A DNA stretch of 64,000 bases. Origin: Neoceratodus forsteri (lineage: Eukaryota; Chordata; Ceratodontiformes; Ceratodontidae). A program made the position numbers and the translations under genes. Location: positions 225,284,501-225,348,500 of the forward strand of contig JADMNL010000022.1 in the NCBI GenBank assembly GCA_016271365.2. The letters run 5' to 3'. Of this stretch, positions 33,757 through 45,240 are shown in pieces (the first letter of the stretch is position 1; the number at the start of each line of letters is the position of its first letter). A model generated the notes under the pieces. It was not told where the DNA came from. It did not search any database and saw only the letters and a list, made by a program, of their open reading frames with translations.

Positions 33757-34505
33757 TTTTTTAAAACATATTTTATTGAGACCTCACACATACATATATG
33801 AAACAACATTTGAGCACAAGTGGTACAGTTGGTTATACATCCTCTCTTTGGTGTACATGTAAAGTAGGTTGCATATGGTTAGTTTGTTAGGATATCAGGA
33901 TAGCAGGGCACTAAACTCCAGTACCTTACATTGATTCTTAAACAACAGCCGCAGTCTAATTATGGATTGCCAATATAACATTAACATCATATTACACTGA
34001 CATCAGGATATTACAGCACCTATATAGCTTACTGTGAATTTAGAAAATGTTTCCTTCCATCCCTATACTGGTATATATTGACTAGGCCAGAGAGGTGTGT
34101 GAACTTCAAGTGGTCGGGCTTGGTGCAGTAGTTTCTATGGGGAACAACTCCTTGTTCCATAGCTTAAATCAGTTGCTCCCATGTGGCATTGGAAAACCCT
34201 CCCATGGCCTGCTCCATGTAATTCCATTCTTTCCAATTTCATGCAAAAGGAAAGGTTATTAAACCAATGGACCACACTAGGGGGACTCTCACTGATCCAA
34301 TGCTGGGCAACTGTTTTTCCTAGAAAATTCTGTGACTCCATTAACTGCCTCCAAAAACCCCACACAAATAGCCCTAACATACACTTAAGTTCCCCTTCTG
34401 GCCCCCTGACCAACCCCTCTGATGTTGCTAAGGCATACAACACTAAATCCACTGACCTGTTGGCCCTCCTCTGCAAACTCCATTCCAGCCTTTCCACTCA
34501 CCTGA
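33757..34505 (-). mobile_element. L1-type LINE 3' fragment
   Basis: Reversed, it reads an open stretch ending in WFNNLSFCMKLERMELHGAG and then GATDLSYGT, the style of the last part of L1 ORF2. A UTR of about 370 bp follows, ending CTCAATAAAATATG and an A-run (T-run on the plus strand at 33760). It is truncated at 5' near the next LINE. Confidence 0.6.
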
Positions 34506-34579
34506 GAATTAGTGTTACCCCCATGTCCACTTCCTCCACCCAACATGCCTCCCCTTCCCTCTAGCCACTCCTCTTACCT

Positions 34580-36565
34580 AAGAACCTACACTATCACCCT
34601 GCCCTCCTCCCTCCTCCCTTGTGCCACCCCCTTCACCCCCCTTTTTATTTTAAGAACCATGTCCCCCCAAGGATACCTCCAGACTTCTAAAGAGTCTTCA
34701 CACTCGGGGCAGCCCAGGTTCTTATGGCCTCTCACCTGTTTTTCCTAAATTTGTCTCCTCGGTCATCTCCAAACCACTCACCTTTATCTTTAATCTTGCC
34801 CTGTCTGCCTCCTCTATGCCTGCCCCCTGGAAGGCAGCAAAGATGGTTCCAGTCTTCAAAGCTGGTGACCTCCACTCTTCTGACAACTATTGGCCTATAT
34901 CTATTCTCCCCCATTTATGTAAGCTCCTTGAGAAGATTGTCCATCACCAACTATCTGAATACCTCACTAAATATAACTTCTTCTGCAGCCAGCAGCATGG
35001 CTTCCATAAACATCATAGCACCACTACAGTCCTGGCTCTATTTACAGATCACATCCTCTTTAATATTGGTCAGGGGTGTGCCACTGGCACCATTTTTGTG
35101 GACCTAAGGCATTTGATATGGTAAATCATTCCTTCCTCCTCTTCAAACTACCCTTGCTTGGTTGTTCCATGGAGACCACTAACTGGTTTCAGAGCCACCT
35201 CTCTGACTGCTCCCAATCAGTGTGCATTGGCATAGCCATTTCCCCTGCCCTGTTGGTTACCACTGGAGTAACCTAGGGCTCCATCCTGGGCCCCCTACTC
35301 TTTTCATCCCTTTATTGCAATTCACTCCTATACGTTGATGACAATGTCATCTTCCATATCGATTAATCCCTCCTTGCATATTCTTTGTACTCACTTAGAA
35401 CCACAGCACAACCCATAACAGGTTCACATCCAATCTGCTGTTGGTTAATGCTAAAAAACAAGGCAATGCTGTTTGGGTCAAAACTGTACTGTATCAGAAC
35501 CCTCAAGGCAAACTCTTCTTTCGTTACCTACTCTCCCAATGGCTCTGCCCTTGAAAACGTTTCCTCCTTTAAATATATGGGGGTAATGTTTGACCCCTCT
35601 CTCTCCTTTACTGACAACATCAACCTTGTTGTCCACAGGGTTAATCAGAATCTGGGTGCTGCTTATCATCTTAAACCCTACCTGTCTAAGGAGGCTCACT
35701 TGGTTACAGTCATAGGCAGTCTTCTCCCTATCTTTGACTATTGTTCCCCATTTACTCTCAAGTCTTAACCACCTTTTGTGCTAGGCTCTCATCTGTTTAC
35801 AACAGCACTTGCCACTTTGCCCTGTTGGTCCCTTACTCTACTCATCACTGCAACCTCTACTGCTCTCTTGGTTGGCTTTCCTTACAAGGTTGCTTTGAAT
35901 TTAGCCTAGGCTGCTTTGTGGACACTACCTTAGGGAGGGATAATGTTTCCCCTCTCTTCATCCTCTTCAACATCCAAACAATGCCAATGAATCTCTGTTC
36001 CTTGGTGGTCCCTCCACTCAAGGTTCCATGTATCTCTACCAAAGTGGGTGAGAGGGCTTTATCAGTTGTGGCCCCCTCACTGTGGAATTGGCTACTCGCA
36101 CCTCTCCGATCTTCCAGGACTCATCTTACCTTCAAACATAACCTGAAATCCTGGCTCCTAGAAAAACACAGCTGCAACTGCTTGCCTCAATAGTACCCCT
36201 CCCTTGCATGTCCATTCTTTCCCATTGCTGTTCCATTTTACCTCTCCTCTTCTGCTCGTTGAGGTTGTCAGTCTTGCTGGGAATATTTTCATGTTACTGG
36301 GAGGGGAGTTTAGGTGATGTATATGCTTTAGTTTGTACCCATTTGCTTGCTAGTTCAGCTGTATTTTGTATTTATCCTGTTATTGTCACATAGGATTTAT
36401 TTCCTGTGATTGCACTTATTGTATTTACTGTATTGTGCCATTTCTGTGCGTAACCTTAAGATTTTTCACTATATTTTACTCGTGCCTTCTGGCCCTGGTC
36501 ATGACTGTAAACAATCACTCAGACTAATGCACTTACCCGATTATCAAAGTCATAAATACATAATT
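34580..36565 (+). mobile_element. L2-type LINE, RT to 3' end
   Basis: In order: APWKAAKMVPVFKAGDLH (about 34815), YWPISILPHLCKLLEKIV (about 34890), QQHGFHKHHSTTTVLALF, KAFDMVNHSFLLFKL (about 35105), GSILGPLLFS (about 35278), YVDDNVIF (about 35330; the YADD box has become YVDD), SSFKYMGVMFDPSLSF (about 35565) and GERALSVVAPSLWNWLL (about 36045). A 3' UTR ends GCACTTACCCGATTATCAAA. Multiple frameshifts and stops are present. The 3' tail matches the SINE tails in this window. Confidence 0.87.
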
Positions 36566-36689
36566 TGTTCAGCCCCAGCATCAGCTCCAGTTAGGTATTT
36601 GGGTGAGGTTTCTTCAAAATGAGCTCCATGGTCTTGTGTACATCATGCAAAAAAGGGTCTACCTTGGAGCCTGTGAGTGCTAGCTGCAG

Positions 36690-37930
36690 AAAGTCACTCA
36701 CCTATCTCCACCTTACATTTAGGACAGGTAGGATCCTCAGTGGATTGAAATCTGTGTAGCCTTGCTGGGGTATAGAATGCACAATATAAATAGTTCAACT
36801 GAACTCTATGTAGGTGGTTTGCTCTCAAGCTGTCATGTAAGTGGTGGACTGCTAAGGCCACTGTTTTATTTGTATATTTGCAACCTAAGTCAGATTCCCA
36901 AGCTGTATGGAATTTGATTATGGGCTCTGGAGTCTCCCCTTCTAATAGCCAGCTGCATTTTGTTAAGGGTTCAGTCAATGGTTGTGGCTTGTATAGGAAT
37001 TCCTCTACAGAGGTTATGCTGGGCTTCAGTTCTTACAGGTAATTCTTCGCCCTCAAGTATGAGAAAAAATCATCTACTTGCACCCGTGTTCTTCCCTTAT
37101 ATCATTAAAGGACAAAATGATGCCCCCGAGTGTGTCTCCATCCTCCTGAATTCCCTTCTCATCCTATCTAAGCATAACCTGATAGGGAAACATATTTTGG
37201 CTTGTCTATGAATGCTAACCTGGTGGGGATTTTAGGCACATGCTTTGTATAGCCCCTATGGACAGGTGGACCTTCAACCACATCTCGTCCAGAGCCCTCA
37301 CAAAAGGAGTTTTGTTATTCTGGGGCTGTGGCAAGGACAGCATCTGGTTAAGATATCCTACCAGGGAGTTCAATTATACCTCTTTTTGCTCTAGCAGCAC
37401 CCACTGTGGGTCAGTGTTGGTGTCATTCTCCTTAAAGTAGGACATAGAGGATGTCTGTGCAGCTAATAAATATTGCTTGAGATTTGGTAGGGCCAAGCCA
37501 CCTACTGTAGAAGGAATCTGCAAGATGCTCCTTTGGATTCTTGCTGCTTCTCTGACTCACAAAACTCTGTTATATGCTATTTAGATGTGCAAAGAATTCA
37601 TCAGGCATATTTATCAGCACATTTAAAAATAAATAAGAGGCATTTTGGTAAGATGCACATTTTAATGGAATTGATTCAGCCAGCAAGACTAGTGGACAGG
37701 TGTTCCCATATATCACAGCCTTTTTAAATTGTTGTTAAGGGTGGGTGGTACAGTTCTCTCCATATAAAAGTCTCAACTTTCTTGGTATTCTGACCCCCAG
37801 GTATTTTAATCAGGGACTACATGCATATGAGGCGGGTTGTGCTCTAAATAATGGATCTACCATTTTTCAAGGGCCATAATCTCGCTTTTTGACCAGTTGA
37901 TTCTGTATTATTTTTTTAATATCTTTCCCC
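36690..37930 (-). mobile_element. L1-type LINE, C-terminal part of ORF2
   Basis: On the minus strand: YLGVRIPRKLRLLYGEN (about 37795), later HRVQLNYLYCAFYTPARLHRF (about 36805) and DPTCPKCKVE near 36715, the Cys motif typical of the end of L1 ORF2. Degraded, truncated at both ends. Confidence 0.75.
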
Positions 37931-37959
37931 CAAATTATCATCTTGGCCTTTTTGTGACC

Positions 37960-38350
37960 CCACCTCATAAACAAGGTAGGTGAAGCTTTTCAGATCCTGC
38001 CTGAAAGATGATTTTGCAGTCAATCACTGAAATCACCTTTTGGGCAGGACTAGAAAATGTTCACCTACCTAGTGCATGAGTTGAGGTAATAAGAAGACTA
38101 TGTTGCACATTTGGGGTCAATATATTAAAAAACCAACACATTTATAAAGGTACATTGAAGTTTTTCAACACTCGCTCATAACATAAGTTATTTTCAATAT
38201 TTCACCCCTAATTCTTACCATAGCCATTTTTTTTACACCTCGCATGAACGTGTTCTTAATCATATCCAGGCCAAAATCTGTTTTCGCACTTGTGGCACAA
38301 AATGATATTTCAGCTAGTATTTTATAAATGACACCTGTCATGTTCAGAAG
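37960..38350 (+). repeat. ~270-290 bp satellite, diverged monomer(s)
   Basis: AAGACTATGTTGCACATTTG, then CAATATTTCACCCC and CCAGGCCAAAATCTGTTTTC, in the same order as the satellite at 18250-19385. Confidence 0.6.
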
Positions 38351-38369
38351 GAATGGTCATAAAAATAAT

Positions 38370-38990
38370 TTTTTTTTTTTTGAGCGTGTCACCCCTGTAC
38401 CTCAACCCCTGCTTGACCCAAGGCACCCTTCATCATACACCCCTCTGGAACTTATCTTCTTATTCTGGTACCCCTGGATTGCCCCCCAGGGCAGGGCCAC
38501 TGCACCAGCTTGACTGTCACAATGATGGAACAAGGGTGCCGGAAGATATGCCCACTGGCATTGCCTTCTTGGCATTCCCCCAAGACAGGGCATGGGATCG
38601 GCTGGCGATAGCAGGTGACAGGATAGGGCAGGAGTCAGAAGTGCTCCAGTGTGCAGTCAGTGCCAGGCCAAGTCAGCATCACTAATGGTGGCTGCTATTT
38701 TGTTGTTTTACCTCCGGGGGTGGGGACTTGCAATGACAGCCAGCATCTGCCCCACCCTGTGCAAGTAACGGTGCCAGCACGGAGGTACCCCCAGCCTCTG
38801 CCAGGGGTCCACATTGTTCCAGACACTCTACTCCCCTCCCCTCCCTCCTGGAGAAGGAGAGCAGTCTCTAGGATGCTCAATCTTCCTCCTCGCAGCCAGC
38901 TCTCTGACATCCCAGTTCCGTTCCCAAACCCGGATCATTGGTGTCACAGACAGGCACCTTGCTCCTGCACTGGAGTGTTGGCATTAAAAG
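38370..38990 (+). repeat. Repeat X, copy 2, inside the satellite
   Basis: It follows a T-run (38369-38380) and ends where the satellite resumes with ACTATGTTGAAAATCTGG. Its right half matches 16700-16985. It has an ORF on each strand but no recognisable domain. Confidence 0.5.
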
Positions 38991-39560
38991 ACTATGTTGA
39001 AAATCTGGAGTAAAAATCTCACAAACTAATGAAATTATGAAGAAAAAATTAATTGATTCAATGTCTACAGATAACTTTGTGATTTGAACAGATTTTGGCA
39101 CCAGTTTTCAATGTAGCCCTCTTATTTCCCTACCTGATAAAAATGACAGGTGTCATTTTTTGAATCCCTTATGAAACATGTTTTCTAAGTCCCTCTGTGA
39201 AACCACCGGTTGGACAGGATTTTGAAAAATCCAACTATTTTGGTCATAAAAATACTATGTTGGAAATCTGTGGTCAACTCGTGAAAAAGCAAATAAGTTA
39301 TGAAGAAACATTGAATTGTTTCAAACTTTACTCCTAACTTTATTTTTGCAGATTTTGGCCCCTAGTGTTTGACATATCCCTTGTGCTACCCCACCTCATG
39401 AAGATGACAGGTGTCTTTTTTTCAAATCCGTCTGAAGCATGTTTTCTCAGTTGAACTACAAAATCACCTTTCAGATAGGATTTTAAAAATTCCACCTGTC
39501 TTGATCATAACCTCAGCTCATAAAACAACTATGTTGGAAATTTGTGGTCAAAATGTGGGA
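38991..39560 (+). repeat. ~265 bp satellite, two to three monomers
   Basis: ACTATGTTGRAAATYTG recurs at 38991, 39252 and 39527 and GCAGATTTTGGC or CAGATTTTGGC at 39090 and 39350, a spacing of 260-275 bp. Related to the 293 bp satellite of 18250-19385. Confidence 0.72.
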
Positions 39561-39564
39561 GCCC

Positions 39565-39907
39565 ATTAAACATTAAATATTGCCTCTCAGCTAGCCTAGC
39601 CTGGGTAATTAGAATCTTAAAATGTGTAAAAGCAGGACACGACTGAAAATGAGATATTGCATCTGATTTGCTATATCTTGGGTAAAAAAAAAATGTGTGA
39701 AAGTAGGACCTCAGTACAGCAGAGTCCCTACTGATCTGTGCATGCATGGTGCTGTACCCTGAGAAAAATCGATTGCAAAAGCTGGACTCCACTGAAAATG
39801 TAACTTGCCTTTCAGCTGGGCTATCCTGGGTAAATACATTATAAAAATGTGTTAAAAGAGTGTCCCATAGAAAATGAGATATTGCATTGTGGCTGTGCTC
39901 TCCTGGG
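39565..39907 (+). repeat. ~85 bp tandem repeat, left part
   Basis: The unit carries CTATCCTGGGTAAATACA, then AAAATGTGT.AAA.CAGG, then CACTGAAAATGAGATATTGCAT. Several units stand before the LINE insertion and more after 42009. Confidence 0.75.
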
Positions 39908-42008
39908 TAGTAGTAGTAGTAGAAATAGTAATGCTTTATTTGTTAAGCACCCAGACTCAGGGGCTTTGAGTTCTGTACACCATAGAATTAAAACAAACTA
40001 GAGTGAAGTAAAGCATAAACATTAAATACTAATAATTTAAAATGTGCAAATTAGTCAGCATAAATAATTTAAAACTATACCAGTGGCACTAATTCTAATC
40101 AAAGGCTTGTCTGAACAGGCAGGTCTTTATGCCCCTCTTAAAGACCTCCACCAATGGAGCCTCACTCAAAGATCTGGGGAGCAAGTTCTACAGGGCTGGA
40201 CCAGCTACCTCGAAAGTGTGGTCTCCTAATGTCTTCAGCCTGACCCCGGGAACTGTTATAAGACTCACTCTGGGGGAGTGGTAAGGGTGGGCTGGGCAGT
40301 AAGGGGACAGAATCTTGCTTGGATAACTTGGGCCCAGTCAATACAGAGCTTTATAGATCAGTAATCCAACCTTGAAGGAGATTTGCTGATTCACCAACAG
40401 CCAGTGCAGATTACACAAGACCAGAGTCTCATGACATGACCTCAGGAGGTACATCAGCAATTTATCTGCTGCCTTCTACACTAGCTTCAGGCATTGGATG
40501 ACCCCTCCACTCATCCCAAGATACATAGCATTATAGTAGTTGAACCTTGAAGTCAAAAAGGCATGTACCAGTGAGGGCAGGGACCAAGGCTTAATGCAGG
40601 AGATTTTTGAGATGGTAAAAGCCATTCTGGACTATACACATGACATCTGAACTTCAAGTATCAGTCTTTCATCCAGAATGACACCCAGATTCTTCACCTT
40701 GGCAAGTGCCACCAATGAAGAGAAGCCAAGCACCAGGCCAGGCCTCTCCACTGTGGCCCCCACACCCTGCTGTTCACCAGGCTCAATCATCAGACCTCTG
40801 TCGTGTCAGGGCTAAGCCATAGCCAACTAGAGGACATCCAGTGCTGGATCTCAACTAGACATAAATTCAGCAAGTTGACCACACCAGGTGTCCCAGGAGC
40901 AAATGACAGATACAGCTCAGTATCATCTGCATAGCAGTGAAAAACCAAGCCATGCCATCTGATGATATCACCCAGTGGCAGCACATACACTACAAACAAC
41001 ATAGGTGAAAAGATCAAACCCTAAAGTATCCCAAACAGCTGGGCCTTCAGGACTGACCAAAAATTTCCCATCACCATCCTCTGTGTCCTGCCCCTGAGGA
41101 AGGACTCAAACCAGCTGATGATCTTATCAGAGAGTATACAATACTCTCTAAGAAGGTCTGGCAATAAACTATGGTCCACAGTGTCATATGCTGCCAAGAG
41201 ATCAAGTAGAATGAGAACTGACTGTTCCCCTCTATCTCTGGTCCCAAAGCGGTCATTATACACCTTGACCAATGCAATCTTCACATTATGCCTGCATCTA
41301 ATTCCAGACTGGAATGGCTCATAGTTGTTAAAGGACATGAGGTGGACCTTCAGCTGCAGAGCCACTATCTTCTCGATAACCTTTCCTAAAAAGGGTAGGT
41401 TAGAGACAGGTCTAAAATTTGTTAAACAGTCTAGGTCCAAAGATGTTTTGTTCAGAAGGGCTCTCACCAGCTCATCCTTTAATTGACTCAGAAAGGACCC
41501 CTCTGAAAGGGAATACTGGGCTATTTTGGCAACCTCTGGGCCCAGAAATCTAACATAACCCACTAGGAGGTACATTAGACCTGTGTTCAGTTCACAATAA
41601 GTGGACCACAGCTTAGAAATCACCCCACATACCTCTTCCACTGATACCAGCCTAAACTTGTCCCAGACTGGAGGAGTGTTCCTTGTAACAACCTAATCAT
41701 CACTGCAGGGCCATGACAGCCCAGTTGGGGTTATCCCAGACCTGATAAAGGGCACCCTGTCAGAGAAGAACTGAGCAAACTTTTTATACTGGGCATATAA
41801 AAGTGCCTTTACCAGCTAGCAACAGACAGCATGTTGCAACCTGTCCATGTTCAGAAAAGCTGAGCCAGTCTATTCCTCCCCACCACAATTTCCCTGGACA
41901 GAAATATTGCCTTCTTATGAGAGATTACCCTCTGTTGCTCACTATAGTGAGTTCCCAGAACCAGTTTGCTCCTGTCCATCTCGAACTTGTACCAACAACC
42001 CTCCAATC
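39908..42008 (-). mobile_element. L2-type LINE inserted in the ~85 bp array
   Basis: On the minus strand: LTNFRPVSNLPFLGKVIEK (about 41420), PFQSGIRCRHNVKIALVKV (about 41315), LLDLLAAYDTVDHSLLPDL (about 41195), then FHCYADDTELYLSF (about 40940) with the catalytic YADD intact, and WLWLSPDTTEV near 40800. A 3' region ends with AATAAAGCATTACTATTTC and a (CTA)n tail (TAG repeats at 39908 on the plus strand). One stop separates the two open RT stretches near 41020. Frames are otherwise fairly clean (206 residues), so it is younger than the other L2 copies. The array on either side resumes with GGTAAATACA. Confidence 0.85.
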
Positions 42009-42440
42009 TGCCTAGGTAAATACAGTACACAGTACAAATTGGGAAAAGCAAGATCTTACTGAAAACAAGATAGCATATAAGCTGTGCCACCCTGGGTAAA
42101 TACAAAATAAAAATGTGTCAAAGCAGAACCCAGTTGAAAATGAGATATTGCATCTCAGCTGTGTAATCTTTGTTAAATATATTGCAAAACTGTATAACAA
42201 AAACTGGACTCTACAGCAGATCCCCACTGAAAAGGAGATGTTGCATAGAAAAGTACATTATAAAAGCAGGACCACACCAAGGAGATATGTCATCTCTGCT
42301 ATCCTGGGTAATGCAGTGTAAAACTGTAAAATCAGAACCCTATTGCAAATGACATATTACATTTCATCTAGTCCATCTTTGTTTAAATATATCGTACATA
42401 TATGTATAAAAAGGACCCAACTCAACAGGAATGCAAGTGG
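42009..42440 (+). repeat. ~85 bp tandem repeat, right part
   Basis: Units with CCACCCTGGGTAAATACAAA, AAAATGTGTCAAAGCAG, TGAAAATGAGATATTGCATC and variants, continuing the array of 39565-39907. Confidence 0.75.
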
Positions 42441-42535
42441 GGAACATTGGGCATGGACAAATGCTTGTTGACATTGCATCTGTTGTATTTCCAGTTTCTG
42501 CACCTTGTATCCCATGCACCCCATTCCCAGGTCAA

Positions 42536-42584
42536 AAAAGAAAGAAAAGAAAAGAAAAGAAAAGAAAGAAAGAAAGAAAATTAA
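42536..42584. repeat. (AAAAG)n / (AAAG)n microsatellite
   Basis: A purine run of AAAAG and AAAG units. Confidence 0.95.
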
Positions 42585-43283
42585 ATGCAGAATTAAATGC
42601 AGATCCCTACATTTAAAATAAATAAAAGGTTTCTATATGAATAATCCATAATTATAATTTTTTGTGTTAACTTTTCTAAAATGTAATGTTTGTATTTTGG
42701 TGGGTGGGGTGGCGAGGTTAATGCAGTTGTGGATTTTCAAGAAAAGAAATAATCTTGTGTTATTTTTCATGTTGGTAACATAAATTGCATTTTACGTTGC
42801 TGTCATTTTGCAAGACAGAAAGGGATGGATAAGCCCATGTGATAAATGATTATTTTGCAAGTATTCTTAGAGACTTGAGAATGAAGGTAGCTTGTTACTG
42901 CCCTTCAGTAGTTCTATACTCATACTGTGAGCTGCTGGGTTGGTGGCATTAGCAAAACGGAGAATCGGCAAACCATATTGCTTTGTTGTTAAAATATGTT
43001 AAAGTTTCATGTGCTTAAGGTGGAAGTAGTGTATTACAGCAATTTAAAGATGAAATTCCTGTTTATGGCTGGGCCAACAAAGTGTGATGAGATGTAATTG
43101 GGAATATGTGGAAATTATTCAGATTATTTCTGCCTTGTGCAAAGGTGCCAAGTGCAAGGCTGTAAATGCAGTAAAAATAGTGAAATAATGTATCACTCCC
43201 TGAGTCCCCCAGCTGAACCCATCCTCCAGCCCCTAGCATTAGCCATAAAATTAAAAAAAAATGTTAGATTTGCACATGGTGAG
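42585..43283. other. No gene seen; A+T-rich
   Basis: One short ORF at 43098-43295 has no recognised domain and runs into the LTR that follows. Confidence 0.4.
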
Positions 43284-43796
43284 TGTGACACTTGACAGCT
43301 GGTTCTAATTAATCTATGTTTTTTTGTAATATAAAAAATGTGCTATTGAGTGTCTCTCATGAGACATTCTGAGGCAGCCTGTGGGATAACCCCCCCCCCA
43401 GGTATCAGTTCAAAAGACAGGATATATGTTAAACAGCAGATCTCTGTATGCAACTAACTTCTCAGTTTGCTTTGAAAGCTAGGAAGTGGAATATCCATTT
43501 TATGACATCCTCAGGAAAACCCAGTTAATTGACTGGTGTCACAAAGCATATGACACCTCAGTGAGATCTGGCTGAGAGTCATAAAAAGTCCTTTGATGTC
43601 CTTGAGACAGGAAGACACTCTAGATCAAAAGGACCTGGGGAAACAAGTTTTTGCTGATGTCACCTTCTGAAGGATGAGACATCCTGTTTTGTATAATTTT
43701 TATATTCTGACAGGGAGGAGGTAGGTGACCTCATGCAAAGAGGTTGGCAAAGCCAGTTTTAAACTGTAGTCTGTATTCCATTTAGAGACATACATG
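43284..43796 (+). mobile_element. Family B LTR, 5' part, cut by a family A insertion
   Basis: It starts TGTGACACTTGACAGCTGG, matching the start of the solo LTR at 12528, and keeps the same block order (GGATATATGTTAAACAGCAG, TTTTTGCTGATGTCACCTT). It stops at the edge of the LTR at 43797. The remainder is not seen downstream because copy 2 of family A is itself cut short. Confidence 0.82.
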
Positions 43797-45240
43797 TGTA
43801 AACCCCCTGTCACCCAGGGTTACATGAATCCCACTTAGATCTAGTGGCAGGCAAGGAAAGGCAGCTTGTGAGACACCAGTTAAATGGGTTTCACACTGTC
43901 TCACTCTGTCCTCAGTCTCAGCTGAGCTGGAGGGATGACATCATATAGAATTCTCACAGCAGCATAATCCACATTGGAATGCTGCAGCTAGGGGTCAGCT
44001 TAGAATGTTGGGAGTTTTCGAATCAGTCTTCAGCCAGGCTGAGAGAGTGAAGGAGATGTGTTGCTGGTGGCAGCCCCTCAGAGTCCAGCTCTGAAATAGA
44101 GATACCCAGAAGTAGAGGGTGTGTGTTCTCACCCTAGATAGAGACACAGAAGAAACCTGACATAGTGGTAGAGACCGCTCCCCAGCTTGTCCCAGTGCCC
44201 CATCCCTGGAGGGATGGTGGAAAGAGACCAGCAATTTCAGGGGCAATCCCCTGGCCTGCTGAAGGAGGGAAAGCTGCTTGATGATTTGTAGAGCAAGTAC
44301 TGAGGTACAGAGGTGTGTTTTTCTTTGCCTGAAGCCCTGGGGCACCTGCAAACCAGTTGGTGAGTCTGCTCTGCAATAGAGCCCATGTGTTCACCGAGAC
44401 AGTGTGTAAAGTATCTGCTACTGTGGGGTCAGGGAAGGACAGCCAAGTACAGTACTTGAAGTTTGTGTAGGACTTAAAATGCAACTAAACAGTGGAGGTC
44501 TACAGGGATGGATCAGCCACTTAAAGAACATTACAAGTCAGGACACCAGTTCATGAAGAGTAGAGTGTTAAATGTGATATACATTTCGAGATAGCATTCT
44601 ACAACCAGAGAGGTTCACAAGGAAAGGTGTTGATTCCAAATGAATGGCCGGGTATGGATTTGTGAGCGAGAGGTGGGAGATCCCCCATCTGGAGTAACCA
44701 GATTTACCTCCACGGGTTCACTTTGGGCACCTATAGCTTTCTTCTGGGCACTTGGCCAGTGTTCATAGAAAGTACCCAGACATGGGAGTGAGAATGATGT
44801 TTTCCCTTATAGAGCTAGGAAGTGCTCATGGGTGGTAGAGGAAGCCACCAGATAAATATCCATGCCATATCGAAAAATGTCCCAGTGCTGGCCAAGGTGC
44901 CACGCCAGGGAATCCAAGAGAAGAGTACTTATATCGGGCTGAGGGCCCAGTGTGTTCAGAACCTGAGGGTTACAGTGTTGTGAAGAAGATGTGTTCTAGT
45001 CTCTGTTAAACTGCATTACCAGGGAGTGTAGCCCAGTGGGGGTCCATCTATGCTTTATTATTCTGTTGTTTGTTGTGAATAAAAGCCACACTCTAGAATC
45101 CCACTCCTGATTTGGACATTTCTATTATTGCTTCCTGTGTCCAGATTACTTGGGTGCCCTTGTGCAGAGGTTTCAAACCTAAACAAAATGCTGAGCAACA
45201 GTTTTCTCCCTGAATCCAGGCAGCCAGGTAGTGGGTTACA
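43797..45240 (+). mobile_element. Family A LTR retrotransposon copy 2: 5' LTR (1444 bp)
   Basis: It begins TGTAAACCCCC and ends GTGGGTTACA, with AATAAA at 45078-45083 in the same context as in copy 1. A primer-binding-like TGGAGGCACCGC follows at 45244. No 3' LTR is present in the window. The LTR aligns with 4693-6177 over its length but is clearly diverged from it. Confidence 0.85.
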
